64,000 bases of DNA from JALYGJ01 sp036558545 (GCA_036558545.1 DATBFJ010000028.1:1-64000); one strand, 5' to 3'. Numbered from the stretch's first letter, positions 52,524 through 61,600 are shown. The notes: generated by a model not told the origin, from the sequence alone. Numbers and translations: made by a program.

Positions 52524-53046
52524 TGCGATCGGTGGCGCCGGCCAGCTCTTCGTACGCCGGCTGAAGCGCTTTCCAGCGTTCCTCGGCATCCTCGGCCTTG
52601 TCACCGGCGAGGTAAGAGGCGAGGTCCTCGACCTCGATCTGGTTGCCCGCACCGTACGCGGCCACTTTGTCTGCTGGCATTCCACGTTCCTCGACGACGA
52701 GGAGTGTTTGATCGCCCATGGAAGTAAGGACAACCTCCTTGACCGTCTCGTACGACAGCCCTTCGTCCTTGCCACGAATCTGGAATCGATGCGGTGGCTC
52801 GCACGCTTCGATGCGGCATGTTCCCTCCCAGCCGCTGCCGAAGTAATGGATGCGAACATCGCCACCGGTGCGCAGGTCACCTTCGACCTCGCACAGCCAT
52901 TGGGCGAGCCGGCGCGGATCGGTGATTGCCGTCCACAGGTCGTCGATATCCGTATCAAACCGATCCTCGATACGGACGATCCCGCTTCCATCCATGACAC
53001 TCACCGAACCCAGGATTCTCACGTTGGAAGAGACGTTAGTCGTCAT
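52510..53046 (-). CDS. SRPBCC (AHSA1-like) domain protein, copy 2
   Basis: A 178-residue START-like protein: VRIEDRFDTDIDDLWTAITDPRRLAQWLCEVEGDLRTGG, then the C-terminal helix AYGAGNQIEVEDLASYLAGDKAEDAEERWKAL. Such proteins bind hydrophobic ligands and often follow an ArsR regulator, as here. The ATG at 53046 overlaps the ArsR stop as ATGA. Confidence 0.85.
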   Translation of the reverse strand: MTTNVSSNVRILGSVSVMDGSGIVRIEDRFDTDIDDLWTAITDPRRLAQWLCEVEGDLRTGGDVRIHYFGSGWEGTCRIEACEPPHRFQIRGKDEGLSYETVKEVVLTSMGDQTLLVVEERGMPADKVAAYGAGNQIEVEDLASYLAGDKAEDAEERWKALQPAYEELAGATDRNAAD

Positions 53047-53369
53047 TCGGCTGTCTCCCTTTCACTCTTGCCCCGCGCGATCTCAGCGTGAAGGGCGTCT
53101 AGTCGCTTCTCCCACAGAGCCCTGTACCGACTCAACCAAGTGTCGATCGCTTCCAGCGGCTGCGGACGAAGCCCGTAGATCCGTCTTTGTGCATCGCGGT
53201 GAACCTCGACGAGGCCGGCCTCGCGGAGCACGCGGAGGTGGCGCGATACCCCCGGCCGGGCGATGGGCAACAGGGCCGCCAACTCACCGGCGGTGGCCGG
53301 ACCTCTTGCCAGCCGGTCGACCAAGGTCAGCCGGCTCTGGTCGGCGAGGGCGCTGAGGACGGTTTCCAT
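53043..53369 (-). CDS. ArsR-family transcriptional regulator
   Basis: A 108-residue winged-helix repressor-type protein (LADQSRLTLVDRLARGPATAGELAALLPIARPGVSRHLRVLREAGLVEVHRDAQRRIYGLRP). It has no Cys, so it is probably not metal-sensing by Cys; it belongs to the ArsR-SRPBCC pair type. A good promoter with a palindrome in its spacer lies upstream, so it likely represses its own operon. Confidence 0.9.
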   Translation of the reverse strand: METVLSALADQSRLTLVDRLARGPATAGELAALLPIARPGVSRHLRVLREAGLVEVHRDAQRRIYGLRPQPLEAIDTWLSRYRALWEKRLDALHAEIARGKSERETAE

Positions 53370-53378
53370 TGCTTGCGG

Positions 53379-53408
53379 AGTGTACCCGCATCGTTACGTA
53401 ACAGTCAA
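53379..53408 (-). promoter_or_regulatory. ArsR-SRPBCC operon promoter with palindromic operator
   Basis: TTGACT (53408-53403), 18-nt spacer, TACACT (53384-53379), then 9 nt to the ATG at 53369; no ribosome site. The spacer holds the perfect 10-bp palindrome GTTACGTAAC (53393-53402), placed where a repressor would block polymerase. Confidence 0.65.
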
Positions 53409-53463
53409 GGTACATAAGCCCCATGACCCATTTTGGGTGTCGCCAATAAGGCGCTTTTGCACG

Positions 53464-54531
53464 ATGCTGCGCGGTGTGAGGGAACTCCTACGTCACCTGA
53501 CGTTGCTTGTCACGGCGCTGACGCTCTTGCTTGCAGGCGCGACGTCCGTATCCGCGGACCCGGTTCCAGTTGGCAATCTGCGCGTGCCACCTCTCGACGG
53601 TGGTAGTGGAACAGTACGGCTGATGGCGGTCGGCGACGTGATGCTCGCCCAATCAATTGGTCGTCGCATCAAGCAGGACGGCCCACTCGCGCCGTGGGCA
53701 AAGGTCAAGCCGTATTTCGACCAGGCGGACCTCGTGGTGGCCAACCTTGAGTGCGTCATCTCCGACCGGGGTACGCCCTGGCGCAAGACATTCACCTTTC
53801 GAGCGCCTATCGCGGCAGCTCAGTCCCTTGTTGCAGGCGGCATCGATGCCGTGACGGATGCCAACAACCACGCCGTGGACTATGGCTTCGACTCGTTCGC
53901 CGACACGCTCCACTACCTGGACGCGGCCGGCGTCGGCCATTTCGGCGGCGGCGCCAACCTCGCTGCGGCACGCGCGCCGCTGATCCTGACCAGGAACGGC
54001 CTGCGCATCGCGTTCCTGGGCTACGTCCTGCCGTTCAGCGGCAAGCCCGCGTTCAACACCAAGCAATGGGCAGCGACGGCCTCGTCGTCCGGGCTGGCGA
54101 TTGGTTACCCGGACGTCGTGACAGCGGACGTCAAGGCGGCCAAGCAGCTGGCGGACATCGTCATCGTGATGGTCCATGGCGGTATCGAATACAGCTTCCA
54201 GCCGAGCAAGGCACAGAAGAAGTTCGACGTTGCCGCCTTCAACGCCGGCGCCGCGCTGGTGATCGGTGCTCATCCACACGTGCTGCAGGGTTACGTCTTC
54301 CAGAATCACCAGGCGATCGCCTACAGCGAGGGCAACTTCGTATTCGACCGGTTCACAGGGAACGAGAACGACACCGCCATCCTCGACGTCACGCTCAGCG
54401 CTGACGGAGTCGACTCACTGAATTGGATCCCGATCGAGATTCACAACGGCTTTCCGCGGCCTGCGACGAGCACCGAGGCAGCACGCATCATGAGCCACCT
54501 CAAGCGATTGCCGCTGCCCAGCATTCCGTGA
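53464..54531 (+). CDS. CapA-family poly-gamma-glutamate-type protein, secreted
   Basis: A 355-residue exported metallophosphatase-fold protein. A signal peptide is at the N-terminus (LLRHLTLLVTALTLLLAGATSVSA). The CapA domain shows LMAVGDVMLAQSIG, LVVANLECVISDRG, VTDANNHAVDYG, VMVHGGIEY, GAHPHVLQGY and YSEGNFVFDR, all typical. CapA proteins are linked to poly-gamma-glutamate or polysaccharide export, but many act in unknown ways. ATG at 53464; a longer frame from 53263 runs over the ArsR region and is rejected. Confidence 0.87.
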   Translation: MLRGVRELLRHLTLLVTALTLLLAGATSVSADPVPVGNLRVPPLDGGSGTVRLMAVGDVMLAQSIGRRIKQDGPLAPWAKVKPYFDQADLVVANLECVISDRGTPWRKTFTFRAPIAAAQSLVAGGIDAVTDANNHAVDYGFDSFADTLHYLDAAGVGHFGGGANLAAARAPLILTRNGLRIAFLGYVLPFSGKPAFNTKQWAATASSSGLAIGYPDVVTADVKAAKQLADIVIVMVHGGIEYSFQPSKAQKKFDVAAFNAGAALVIGAHPHVLQGYVFQNHQAIAYSEGNFVFDRFTGNENDTAILDVTLSADGVDSLNWIPIEIHNGFPRPATSTEAARIMSHLKRLPLPSIP

Positions 54532-54612
54532 ATTCCGCTCGGCGAGTACACTATTTGATGCAGCCTGCATGTTTTTTATGCATTCAACCGGGCTGCGTAC
54601 AGGGGTGATGAC

Positions 54613-56043
54613 GTGACCGATCTGGCAGAGCGGGAATCTTCCGCGGTCGAGACCGCGGCTGAGATGAAGCAACACTCTGCCGACCAGTCCGCTTTGGCAC
54701 AGGTGCCGACCTTCGAGGGGCGCACCGTACCGGACCTGCGCACCGCGATCCCCGGACCCAAGGCCCGCGCGCAGGTTGATTTCGACCACAGGTACACCTC
54801 GCCGAGCCTGCCGCGGGCCTATCCGATCGCACCGCTGCGTGGTCGCGGCGCCACGATCGAGGATATCGACGGGAACCTGTTCCTCGATTTCACCGCCGGG
54901 ATCGCCGTTTCGTCGACCGGCTACGCCCATCCACGCATTACGGCGGCGATCCAGAGCCAGGCGAATGACCTGCTGCACTTCAGCGCATCGGACTTCTACC
55001 TGCCGATATACGCGCAGTTCGCGGCCGAGCTCGACCGGATCTCGCCAATGTCCGGCCCAACGCGCGCGTTCATTGGCAACTCCGGCGCGGAGGCGATCGA
55101 GGCTGCCATCAAGCTGGCGCGCTTCGCCACGGGCCGCCAGTACCTGGTCGCCTTCCTGGGCGGCTTCCATGGCCGGACGTACGGCGCTGTGACGCTCACC
55201 GCGTCGAAGTCCAAGTACCACTCGGGTTTCGGTCCGATGCTGCCCGGCGTATATCACGTGCCGTTCGGATCGCAGGGTCTCGATGAGCTCGAGACGCGCA
55301 TCTTCAAACGGCTCGTGCCGGCCGACGAGGTGGCGGCGATCATCGTCGAGCCCATCCAGGGCGAGGGCGGCTACGTCGTGCCCGACGACGAGTTTTTTCC
55401 ACGGTTGCGCAAGCTGTGTGACGACAACGGCATCCTTCTGATCGCCGACGAGGTCCAGTCAGGGGCAGGCCGGACGGGCAAGATGTGGGCCATCGAGCAC
55501 TGGGGCGTGGAGCCCGACATCCTGTGCACTGCCAAGGGCATTGCCTCAGGAATGCCGATCTCGGCGGCAATCGCCAGGGCTGATTTGATGAAATGGCAGG
55601 CCGGCCACCATGGCTCGACTTTCGGTGGCAATCCAGTCTCATGCGCGGCGGCGTTGGCCACGATCGCGCTCCTCGAGGACGGCCTCATCGACAACGCCGC
55701 CGCCCGCGGCGAACAGGCGATGGCCGGCCTGCGCAAGCTTCAGGCCAACCATCCGAACCTGATCAAGGAAGTCCGCGGCAAGGGCCTCATGATCGGCATC
55801 CAGTTCGACTCAGCCGATACCGCAGAGGCAGTCCAGTGGGCAGCCTTCACACGCGGCCTGCTCGTGCTCGAGGCGGGCGAGGACGTCGTGCGCATGTCCC
55901 CGCCGCTCGTCGTTAACGCGGCCGAGGTAGACACAGCGGTATGGCTGTTCGGCGAGGCGCTGAGCGCCGTTGCCGACGATCCGTCGAGAGCCCTGCGCGC
56001 CGCCCATCACTGGGGTGCGGACGAGGAGCCGGTCGGCGGCTGA
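54613..56043 (+). CDS. Class III pyridoxal-phosphate aminotransferase (GABA/ornithine type)
   Basis: A 476-residue aminotransferase. Signatures are IGNSGAEAIEAAIKLARFATGRQ, LGGFHGRTYGAVTLTASKSKY, and the PLP Lys in LCTAKGIASGMPISA (about residue 306), with LIADEVQSGAGRTGKMWAIEHW before it. It fits 4-aminobutyrate or ornithine/acetylornithine aminotransferases. With pruA in the neighbourhood, an amino-acid breakdown role (ornithine or GABA) is plausible. GTG start; a weak ribosome site precedes it. Three ATGCA/TGCAT elements at 54558-54583 lie upstream. Confidence 0.85.
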   Translation: MTDLAERESSAVETAAEMKQHSADQSALAQVPTFEGRTVPDLRTAIPGPKARAQVDFDHRYTSPSLPRAYPIAPLRGRGATIEDIDGNLFLDFTAGIAVSSTGYAHPRITAAIQSQANDLLHFSASDFYLPIYAQFAAELDRISPMSGPTRAFIGNSGAEAIEAAIKLARFATGRQYLVAFLGGFHGRTYGAVTLTASKSKYHSGFGPMLPGVYHVPFGSQGLDELETRIFKRLVPADEVAAIIVEPIQGEGGYVVPDDEFFPRLRKLCDDNGILLIADEVQSGAGRTGKMWAIEHWGVEPDILCTAKGIASGMPISAAIARADLMKWQAGHHGSTFGGNPVSCAAALATIALLEDGLIDNAAARGEQAMAGLRKLQANHPNLIKEVRGKGLMIGIQFDSADTAEAVQWAAFTRGLLVLEAGEDVVRMSPPLVVNAAEVDTAVWLFGEALSAVADDPSRALRAAHHWGADEEPVGG

Positions 56044-56184
56044 CCATCAATGACCTGCGATGTTGGCGAAATCACCGTAACGGCAGCCCAGGAAAACTCG
56101 TAATCTCCTCTCGTTAACCGGAGCCGTAGCCGGTAGAGGGAGGGAAACACGCGCCGGCCAGCACTAGTTGCATGCCTGCCCGCC

Positions 56185-57624
56185 GTGCTCTTGATAGGTG
56201 CAGTGATCGCTGCGCCGGTATCCGCGACCTCAAGCCAGAACGTCATCGTCATGCTGCGTTCCGGTCCTACCTTCGCGGGCGACCCACTTCGCTCTGCAAC
56301 GATCGGCTACCCCGACGCAGTCGCATCTGTGCTTGGTGCAAACGCAGCGACGCGCGCCATCAAGCCGACCTACGTCTATCGCTCGGCGCTGTCCGGTTTT
56401 GCGGCGAACGTCACGGCGACCCAGGCGCAGGTCCTCGCCCAGGATCCGAGAGTTGAGGCGATCGTTCCCGACCAGGCTACGTACCTGGCCGATGGGACGG
56501 TAGAGAACTCGGATACCACGGCCGACTCTTCGCTCGGTGAGCAACCGAGCGCCGAGCCAAGCGCCGAGCCGAGCGCCAGCCCGGGCGCAAGTCCCAGCCC
56601 GACTGCGTCGCCCAGTCCAACACCCAAGCCGACGCCCACTCCGTTCCCGACGCCCGGACCGAATTTTCAGATCGTGCCGACTGGCATCAAGCGGATCGAC
56701 CGTCCGAGGCTCGAGGGTGAGGCGCTGAGAGGCGAGAACGACACGGCGGACATCGATATCGCGATCGTCGACACCGGCGTCTCGAACCATCCCGACCTCA
56801 ACGTGGTTGGCGGAGTGGATTGCACCAAGTCAAAGGCCGGCTACACCGACAAGAATGGTCATGGCACCCACGTCTCGGGCACGGCCGCGGCAAAGGACAA
56901 CGGCTTCGGCGTGGTGGGCGTCGCACCTGGAGCGCGCATCTGGTCGGTCAAGGTGCTCAACAAGTACGGAACGGGCAAAGTCAGCTGGCTGCTGTGCGGC
57001 ATCGACTGGATCGCGGCACAACGGGCGGGCGACAAGCCACTGATCAAGGTTGCCAACATGAGCCTCGTGTTCAGCGGCGTTTCGCGGAATGCCGATGACC
57101 ACAACTGCGGCCTGACCGTTCACGATGCCGTGCACCAGGCGATCTGTAATGCGTCCTCCCTTGGCACGATCTTTGTCGTCGCCGCGGGCAACTACAACAA
57201 GAACGCCAGCCGCTACCGGCCCGCTTCGTATGACGAGGTGATCACGGTCAGCGCCCTATCCGATTTCGATGGCAAGCCCGGTGGCGTTGGCGTCCATTCA
57301 GAGGTCTGCCCAAAGGGCTACTCGGCCGACCGCGATGATGCCCTGGCCGCCTTCAGTGACTGGGGCAGCGACATCGACATCATGGCGCCCGGAAAATGCA
57401 TCTGGTCCACCTATCTCGACGGTCGTTACAAGGCAATGTCCGGCACGAGCATGGCCACACCTCACGTCACCGGTGCCGTTGCCCTGTACCTAATCGCGCA
57501 CCCGGACTGGACGTACGACCAGGTCAAGACGGCCCTGCTGGCGTGCGGCACATATGACTGGCGGCTCAAGTCCGACCGCGACAGCTGGCACGAACCGGTG
57601 CTGGACATGGCGCGCCTCTGCTGA
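56185..57624 (+). CDS. Secreted subtilisin-like serine protease (S8)
   Basis: A 479-residue subtilase. It has a signal peptide, an I9-like propeptide (residues about 20-110), a Pro/Ser/Thr linker (about 125-160), then the protease domain with Asp in IAIVDTGVSNHPD, His in NGHGTHVSGTAA and Ser in MSGTSMATPHVTGA, plus FVVAAGNYN. Six or more Cys suggest disulfides. Start GTG 56185 leaves a signal peptide without basic residues. The frame is open for 16 more codons upstream, which read RRPALVACLPAVLLIG into the helix, but hold no ATG, GTG or TTG. The true start may be a non-standard codon near 56149, next to GGAGGG at 56139-56144. Confidence 0.88.
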   Translation: MLLIGAVIAAPVSATSSQNVIVMLRSGPTFAGDPLRSATIGYPDAVASVLGANAATRAIKPTYVYRSALSGFAANVTATQAQVLAQDPRVEAIVPDQATYLADGTVENSDTTADSSLGEQPSAEPSAEPSASPGASPSPTASPSPTPKPTPTPFPTPGPNFQIVPTGIKRIDRPRLEGEALRGENDTADIDIAIVDTGVSNHPDLNVVGGVDCTKSKAGYTDKNGHGTHVSGTAAAKDNGFGVVGVAPGARIWSVKVLNKYGTGKVSWLLCGIDWIAAQRAGDKPLIKVANMSLVFSGVSRNADDHNCGLTVHDAVHQAICNASSLGTIFVVAAGNYNKNASRYRPASYDEVITVSALSDFDGKPGGVGVHSEVCPKGYSADRDDALAAFSDWGSDIDIMAPGKCIWSTYLDGRYKAMSGTSMATPHVTGAVALYLIAHPDWTYDQVKTALLACGTYDWRLKSDRDSWHEPVLDMARLC

Positions 57625-57650
57625 ACGGCATGGTGCGCGATGATGGCGCC

Positions 57651-58568
57651 GTGGCTGACAACAAGGTCGCGTCGATGCACGACGCAATCTCAGAGCTGGT
57701 GCGCGATGGTGATGCCGTGGCGATCGAGGGCTTTACCCATCTGATCGGCTTCGCCGCGGGCCACGAGATCATTCGCCAGCGCAAGCGCGACCTGACGCTG
57801 TGCCGGCTAACGCCGGACCTGGTGTACGACCAGATGGTTGCCGCGGGCGTGTGCCGGAAGCTGGTGTTCTCGTGGCTGGGGAACCCGGGCGTGGGCAGCC
57901 TGCATGCGATTCGTCGGGCGTCGGAGGCTAGCCCCCCGCAGCTCGAGCTGGAGGAGTACTCGCATTTCGGGATGGTCTGCCGCTACACCGCCGGCGCGAT
58001 GAACCTGCCTTTCTTCCCACTGCGCTCCTATGAAGGCACCGATCTACCGCGCGCCAACCCGCTCATCCGCCCGATCCAGTCGCCGTACTCCGAAGAACGG
58101 ATCTACGCGGTGCCCGCGCTAAAGCCCGACGTGGCGATCATTCATGCGCAACGCGCCGATGCCGCGGGCGACACGCAGGTGTGGGGCCTGCTTGGCTGTC
58201 AGAAGGAAGCAGCGTTCGCGGCCGATCGCGTGATCGTCGTGGTCGAAGAGCTGGTCGATGAGAGCGTCATACGCGCCGACCCGAACCGCACGATTCTGCC
58301 GGGGCTGATCGTGGACGCCGTGGTGCTCGAGCCGTTCGGCGCGCACCCTTCATACGCCCAGGGCTACTACGATCGCGACAACGCCTTCTACCTCGACTGG
58401 GATGTCATTTCTCGTGACGCCGAGTCAGTCGATCGATGGCTCGACGAGTGGGTCATTGGAGTTGCTGATCGAAGCGAGTATGTGGCCAAGATGGGCGATG
58501 CTCGTTTCCTGGCGCTGAGGCCAACGCCGGCGCCGTCGGGCTCGGTCGACTACGGCGAGTATCGCTAA
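57651..58568 (+). CDS. CoA-transferase, alpha subunit
   Basis: A 305-residue class I CoA-transferase subunit A, with the glycine-rich VAIEGFTHLIGFAAGHEIIRQ near the N-terminus and PDVAIIHAQRADAAGDTQVWG in the middle. It resembles IpdA and glutaconate/3-oxoacid CoA-transferase alpha chains. I use GTG at 57651; an upstream start at 57630 is possible. The beta subunit gene follows after 5 nt. Confidence 0.88.
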   Translation: MADNKVASMHDAISELVRDGDAVAIEGFTHLIGFAAGHEIIRQRKRDLTLCRLTPDLVYDQMVAAGVCRKLVFSWLGNPGVGSLHAIRRASEASPPQLELEEYSHFGMVCRYTAGAMNLPFFPLRSYEGTDLPRANPLIRPIQSPYSEERIYAVPALKPDVAIIHAQRADAAGDTQVWGLLGCQKEAAFAADRVIVVVEELVDESVIRADPNRTILPGLIVDAVVLEPFGAHPSYAQGYYDRDNAFYLDWDVISRDAESVDRWLDEWVIGVADRSEYVAKMGDARFLALRPTPAPSGSVDYGEYR

Positions 58569-58573
58569 CGGCG

Positions 58574-59290
58574 GTGAACGACTTCAGCGCCTCGGAGATG
58601 ATGATTGTCGCGGCGGCACGCGAGTTGAGCGGCACGCGTGTCTGCTTCGTGGGCGTTGGCCTGCCAAACATCGCAGTCAACCTGGCCAAGCGGACGGTCG
58701 CGCCAGGTCTGGAGCTCGTTTACGAGGCCGGCGTTTTTGGTGCCCGCCCAGCGCGACTGCCGCTGTCGATCGGCGACCCCACGATCGTTACCGGCGCGAC
58801 CGCGGTGACGAGCATGCTCGAGCTGTTTGGGTACTACCTGCAGGGCGGCCTGATCGATGTCGGCTTTCTGGGCGCGGCGCAGATCGACTCGCGCGGTGAC
58901 ATAAACACGACCGTGATTGGGCAATATGAGACGCCCACGACGCGCCTGCCGGGTTCAGGCGGCGCGTGCGAGATTGCGCAGAACGCCAAGTCGATCTTCG
59001 TGATCATGCGTCAGTCGCCGCGCTCGTTCGTCGAGCGGTTGGATTTCAAGACGTCCGTCGGAGATCGCGTTCGTGTCGTCGTGACCGATCTCGGCATCTA
59101 TCACCGCGACGATGACGGCGAGTTACGTCTTGGCTCAGTCCACCCGGGCGCGGATGTCGAACGCGTTCGCGCCTCCATGGGCTGGGAACCGCGGGTCGCA
59201 CCTTCCGTGGCCCAGACGCCAGATCCGAGCGCCGACGAGCTTCGGCTGATCCGCGAGGAGCTCGATCCGCAGGGCGTCTACACCAGGTAG
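58574..59290 (+). CDS. CoA-transferase, beta subunit
   Basis: A 238-residue class I CoA-transferase subunit B. GTRVCFVGVGLPNIAVNLAKR opens the domain. The segment VYEAGVFGARPARLPLSIGDP places a Glu where GctB-type beta chains have the catalytic Glu, so it may be a true transferase rather than an IpdB-type hydrolase. GSGGACEIAQNAKSIFVIM is also typical. It is translated with the alpha subunit. The acyl-CoA substrate cannot be told from sequence. Confidence 0.88.
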   Translation: MNDFSASEMMIVAAARELSGTRVCFVGVGLPNIAVNLAKRTVAPGLELVYEAGVFGARPARLPLSIGDPTIVTGATAVTSMLELFGYYLQGGLIDVGFLGAAQIDSRGDINTTVIGQYETPTTRLPGSGGACEIAQNAKSIFVIMRQSPRSFVERLDFKTSVGDRVRVVVTDLGIYHRDDDGELRLGSVHPGADVERVRASMGWEPRVAPSVAQTPDPSADELRLIREELDPQGVYTR

Positions 59291-59308
59291 CTTCGTGGCG
59301 GAAGCGTA

Positions 59309-59908
59309 CTAGCAGCGACGCGCCGAGCCGCGGCGACCGCTCAGGACGACGATCAGGCCCACGATGATGATCGCCAGCGGCCAAAGGGCACCCAGTGACG
59401 GGATGCTGCCCAGCTGCCCGGCGACCTCAACGAGGCCGATTAGCCCGAAGATGCCGGCCGCCCATAACGCCCAGGTCCACCTGAGCCTTCCGCGTGCGTC
59501 TCGACCACGCGCCGCGGCGGCGAGCCACATCAGCAGGAACGCAGCGGCCACACAGAGCGCGGTCGTGCCGGGTCCCTTGTAGATGTTCAGCTCATCGATC
59601 AGGCGCGCGACGGCGAGGGCACCGATCAACAGCCCGGGAACAAGCGCGATGAGCGACCTGCCCAACACATAGCCCGCGAGGAAGACGACCGAGATCGCTG
59701 CCAGGACCAGCGTCGTGGCGCTGATCGCCGGCACGAGATACTCGAGCAGCAGGCCTGCGCCGACGGCGACGAGCAGGAGACCGATCCACGGAAACGTCCG
59801 GTCGCGGTTCGGCATCCACGACCAGCCGCTCCATCCGAATGGTGTCTCGTCCGGTCGAAAATTCGCTTCGTCTTCGTAACCGGGAGTCACATTGCGCGGT
59901 TGACTCAC
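59309..59908 (-). CDS. Integral membrane protein of unknown function, 199 aa
   Basis: After a polar N-terminus of about 38 residues (with WSGWSW), there are five or six hydrophobic helices, the first FPWIGLLLVAVGAGLLLEYLV. It is similar in style to small DUF5668-type membrane proteins, but I cannot assign it. GTG start with TACGCT 6 nt upstream and no ribosome site. Confidence 0.7.
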   Translation of the reverse strand: MSQPRNVTPGYEDEANFRPDETPFGWSGWSWMPNRDRTFPWIGLLLVAVGAGLLLEYLVPAISATTLVLAAISVVFLAGYVLGRSLIALVPGLLIGALAVARLIDELNIYKGPGTTALCVAAAFLLMWLAAAARGRDARGRLRWTWALWAAGIFGLIGLVEVAGQLGSIPSLGALWPLAIIIVGLIVVLSGRRGSARRC

Positions 59909-59914
59909 GCGGTC

Positions 59915-59920
59915 AGCGTA
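59915..59920 (-). promoter_or_regulatory. -10 box of leaderless membrane-protein gene
   Basis: TACGCT (59920-59915 on the minus strand), 6 nt before the GTG at 59908. It overlaps the end of the upstream M55 gene by no bases. Confidence 0.35.
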
Positions 59921-60757
59921 TCAATCGTCCGCGGTGGGCGCCATTCTCACTGCTGAGATCAGGGCACGAAAGAGCATGACGGCATCGTCTGCGACAAAGA
60001 CAACCGAACGATCAGCAATCCGGTCGAAGCCGGGCATGACCGCAACGAAATCCGCCTGGGCTGGTGTCGTGAACTCGATGCGCAGGTCAATCGGGGGTTC
60101 CATCGTCAGCGGCTGAAGGGTGCTGCCCTCGCCGCGCGCCCGCTCGACCGAGCGGCGCGCGGCGTCACGGATCATGTCGCGCGCAAGCGCGGGGTGGACC
60201 GAATCTGCTGCCTGGTACGAGATCGCGTGCTTGACCACGACAGTTTCGGCCCACGGCAACCAATCGTCCAGCTCGGCCGCAAGGGCGTCGTCGCCGGTGA
60301 CCATCGCGACAGGGACGCCGAAGGCGCCAAGGTAGAGAGCATTGATGCCGGCCTCCGTGATTGGCCGGCCATCTACTTCGACGAGGACTGCGCGCGGGTT
60401 GTACGTATGACTTATGACCCCGGTCGGGTGTCCCGCGCGCGCGTGGTAGCCGACGAAGAGCGCCACGTCCAGGTTAGCCTCGGCAATCGCCTCGTTCATC
60501 GAGAGCGGCTTCTTGCCCAGCACCACGCGAGCGCGCTTATCGAGCGCTTCAGGCGTCAGGTTGTACATGCCGCCGTGGCTGTCGTTGACGGTTACCGCCG
60601 TCGCTCCACCATCGAAGGCGCCTTCGATCGCTGCGTTGGCCTCGCCCACCATCAGCTCGACGGCCTGGGCATAGCCATAATCACCACGCCTGGTTGGATT
60701 TGCGTGGCTGATACCGGCCACGCCCTCCATGTCGACCGATATGTACACGCGCACCAT
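59921..60757 (-). CDS. M55-family D-aminopeptidase (DppA-like)
   Basis: A 278-residue zinc peptidase. VYISVDMEGVAGISH at the N-terminus, VNDSHGGMYNL and FVGYHARAGHPTGVISHTYN carry the metal ligands (Asp, Glu, His) of DppA. It likely removes D-amino acids or short peptides in recycling of peptidoglycan. ATG start with TAATCT 6 nt upstream (60769-60764) and no ribosome site. Confidence 0.9.
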   Translation of the reverse strand: MVRVYISVDMEGVAGISHANPTRRGDYGYAQAVELMVGEANAAIEGAFDGGATAVTVNDSHGGMYNLTPEALDKRARVVLGKKPLSMNEAIAEANLDVALFVGYHARAGHPTGVISHTYNPRAVLVEVDGRPITEAGINALYLGAFGVPVAMVTGDDALAAELDDWLPWAETVVVKHAISYQAADSVHPALARDMIRDAARRSVERARGEGSTLQPLTMEPPIDLRIEFTTPAQADFVAVMPGFDRIADRSVVFVADDAVMLFRALISAVRMAPTADD

Positions 60758-60763
60758 GCGCCG

Positions 60764-60769
60764 AGATTA
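60764..60769 (-). promoter_or_regulatory. -10 box of leaderless M55 gene
   Basis: TAATCT (60769-60764 on the minus strand), 6 nt before the ATG at 60757. Confidence 0.4.
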
Positions 60770-60856
60770 GCGCTCGACCGAGACGCTGTTACTCAACTCT
60801 GCTCAGCTCCGCGCCGCTTATCGCCCGATCAACGGGCTATGTCCGTTTCGTGCAGG

Positions 60857-61600
60857 TCAAGTGCGGTTCCCCGGCCCTTCGCGCGGTGGCGCTCCGATCC
60901 AGACGGAGCCGTCCGAGTATTGCTCACTCTTCCAGATGGGGGCGCGGCCCTTGAGCTCTTCGATGCCGTAGCGCGCGGCGTCGAAAGCGGCGCTGCGGTG
61001 TGCCGACGCCGCGCATACGACCACGCTCGCCTCGCCGAGCGGGACGAGCCCGGACCTATGCACGATCGCCAGTCGCGTCACGCCGAAGCGTTGCTCGATC
61101 TCGGACGCGATCGCGCGCAGTACGTCGAGCGCCATCTCGTCAAAGACCTCGTACTCGAGCGCGACGACCGGTTTGCCCGAGTGCTTCGCGGCCTCTGCCT
61201 CCTCACCCGGTGACGGCGTGCCGGCCGAATCACGCGTCTGGCCAAGGAACAGCACGAAAGCCCCGTCTGTCGTCGAGGGAACGGTCCGCCGCAGCTCGCC
61301 GAGCAGCTCGTCTGAGATCGGGTCGCCCGTGATCTCGAGCCGTAAATAGTCGTCGCCTCCCCCGGCGACCGGTGGAATGAACGCCAGTTCGTCGCCGTCG
61401 GACAGTCGTTGGTCGGCTGCCGCGTACTCGCGGTTAAGCGCGAAACGAACATGCTCGCGTTGGGGCGCGAGCGCAGGGGACTCGTTCGCAATCTGCCGCC
61501 ACGCATCGGCGATCGTGGCGTCTGCTGCCAGCTCGATCTCACGCTCGCGCCATCCCGCCTGCTGGCGGAGCATCGCGAACAGACGAACTGTGACGCGCAT
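60857..61600 (-). CDS. MoaD-MoaE fusion, molybdopterin synthase
   Basis: A 247-residue protein that joins both subunits of molybdopterin synthase. Residues 1 to about 80 are MoaD (VTVRLFAMLRQQAGWREREIEL, then FIPPVAGG); the rest is MoaE (LEITGDPISDELLGELRR, GKPVVALEYEVFDEMAL, VTRLAIVHRSGLVPLGEASVVV, RAPIWKSEQYSDGSVWIG). The Gly-Gly of MoaD must become a free thiocarboxylate, but here it is followed by a further Gly and MoaE. In mycobacteria a similar protein, MoaX, is cut at this point. ATG directly follows the upstream TAG stop. Confidence 0.9.
   Translation of the reverse strand: MRVTVRLFAMLRQQAGWREREIELAADATIADAWRQIANESPALAPQREHVRFALNREYAAADQRLSDGDELAFIPPVAGGGDDYLRLEITGDPISDELLGELRRTVPSTTDGAFVLFLGQTRDSAGTPSPGEEAEAAKHSGKPVVALEYEVFDEMALDVLRAIASEIEQRFGVTRLAIVHRSGLVPLGEASVVVCAASAHRSAAFDAARYGIEELKGRAPIWKSEQYSDGSVWIGAPPREGPGNRT

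Noticed and set aside
56044..56184. Possible c-di-AMP (ydaO-type) riboswitch before the subtilase
   Set aside because: Some GC-rich hairpin-like repeats (GCCGTAGCCGG) are present, but the conserved core segments are missing.
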